Assembly: GCA_017883235.1 (NCBI GenBank)
Contig: JADGNY010000024.1
Coordinates: 1 to 58,898 of the forward strand
Direction: 5' to 3'
Length of the DNA: 58,898 bases
From: Thermoanaerobaculia bacterium
Lineage (GTDB): Bacteria; Acidobacteriota; Thermoanaerobaculia; Gp7-AA8
The notes under the pieces were generated by a model. It worked only from the letters and a program-made list of their open reading frames with translations, did no database searches and was not told where the DNA came from. The position numbers were made by a program, and so were the translations under genes. This document shows positions 58,431 to 58,898 of this stretch, in pieces; within the stretch, counting starts at the first letter, position 1, and each line of letters starts with the position of its first letter.

Positions 58431-58898
58431 GAGGGTCAAAACGGTGCACGCGACCTTCGGAACGAACCTCGCGAGGCTCCAAACGAAGCACGCCGAGGGT
58501 CGGGGAGGATGCTCGCGTGGGTCGAAACGAAGCGCACCAAGGGTGAGAACGATGCTCGCGACCTTCAAAATGAAGCGCGCGAGGGTTGTGGGAGATGCTC
58601 GGGTGGGTCAGAAGTGAAGCACGCGAGGGTGGAAAACGATGCACGCGCTCTTGCCATGGTAGGAGCGTGAGGGTCAAAACTAAGCACGCGAGGGTGAAAA
58701 CGATGCGCGCGCTCTTGCCATGGTAAGAGCGCGAGGGTGAAAACGATCCTCGCGAGGGTCAAAACGAAGCGCGCGAGGGTGAAAACGATGCACGCGCTCT
58801 TGCCATGGTAAGAGTGCGAGGATCAAAACGATCCTCGCGAGCATCGAAATGAAGCGGGGAGGGTGAAAACGATGCACGCGCTCTTGCCATGGTAAGAG
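58431..58898. repeat. second array of 21-22-bp degenerate units
   Basis: At least 22 units follow the pattern GAGGGT(G/C)AAAACGATGCACGC (21 bases). They are interspersed with a distinct 22-base palindromic unit GCTCTTGCCATGGTAAGAGCGC (five copies, the last incomplete). Units diverge gradually and the array continues beyond the window. Unit length alternates between 21 and 22, so no reading frame is kept. Sequence is unrelated to the 13.2-13.7 kb array, but the period is the same. Confidence 0.92.

Noticed and set aside
58357-58877. Arginine/histidine-rich proteins on the minus strand over the second array
   Set aside because: Alternating 21- and 22-base units break the frame, and composition reflects the repeat only.

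Overview
The window is GC-rich, tightly packed DNA from a Gram-negative bacterium. It encodes an outer-membrane beta-barrel, lipoproteins, a multifunctional 2-oxoglutarate decarboxylase/dehydrogenase, pieces of complex I and a bacterial microcompartment (BMC). The mix of PAS/DUF4388 and hybrid-kinase signalling, large secreted repeat proteins and abundant intergenic palindromes would fit an Acidobacteriota-like soil or sediment organism. That placement is an inference from gene content; there is no rRNA or marker gene here to prove it. I saw no tRNA, rRNA, insertion sequence with a transposase, or CRISPR array.

Layout. 0.2-5.5 kb (minus strand): a BMC operon with one hexamer, two tandem-domain trimers and three pentamer shell genes, a CoA-acylating aldehyde dehydrogenase, and a fused RpiB-DeoC enzyme. 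This is a sugar-phosphate-utilising type compartment in which acetaldehyde from deoxyribose 5-phosphate would be oxidised to acetyl-CoA. 5.6-12.8 kb (minus): a Kelch-like secreted protein, an outer-membrane barrel, a PAS-DUF4388 sensor, thioredoxin 2 and a PCYCGC-like lipoprotein. 12.8-15.3 kb: hairpins, a degenerate 21-bp repeat array, an unknown 189-aa gene, a large palindromic element and decayed plus intact toxin-antitoxin pieces. 15.5-21.7 kb (plus): a double-GNAT acetyltransferase, a PAP2 phosphatase, the 2-oxoglutarate enzyme and a DUF433/DUF5615 toxin-antitoxin module. 21.7-25.3 kb (minus): a hybrid histidine kinase translationally coupled to a BTAD-receiver protein.

25.5-29.5 kb (plus): a ketosynthase, an unknown protein, a methyltransferase and a flavoprotein, probably a small lipid or polyketide pathway. 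29.7-40.4 kb: a divergent glycan region with a LON-domain protein, lipoprotein, 2OG-Fe(II) oxygenase, membrane glycosyltransferase-like protein and radical SAM/SPASM enzyme on the minus strand. On the plus strand it has a GT2, a sugar epimerase, RmlC-like and RmlD-like enzymes, a methyltransferase and a GT4-like transferase. 40.5-44.2 kb: nuoB, nuoCD, nuoI and a ferritin-like gene. 44.3-50 kb: three tandem secreted beta-propeller-like paralogues ending at a strong hairpin. 50.1-56 kb: a receiver protein, a hydrolase, a small secreted protein, an M24 peptidase, thioredoxin 1 and two L,D-transpeptidase-like proteins. 56-58.9 kb: a TcmP/Gp37-Gp68 pair and a second 21-22-bp repeat array that runs off the end.

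The most unusual features are: (1) two sequence-unrelated, non-coding arrays of degenerate 21-bp units, about two DNA turns each; (2) many families of paired inverted repeats in intergenic spaces, one of which has entered nuoC in frame; (3) an apparent internal ribosome binding site that could release free DeoC, with its own encapsulation peptide, from the RpiB-DeoC fusion. Many neighbouring genes overlap as ATGA or TGATG, so operon structure and translational coupling are well supported through most of the window.
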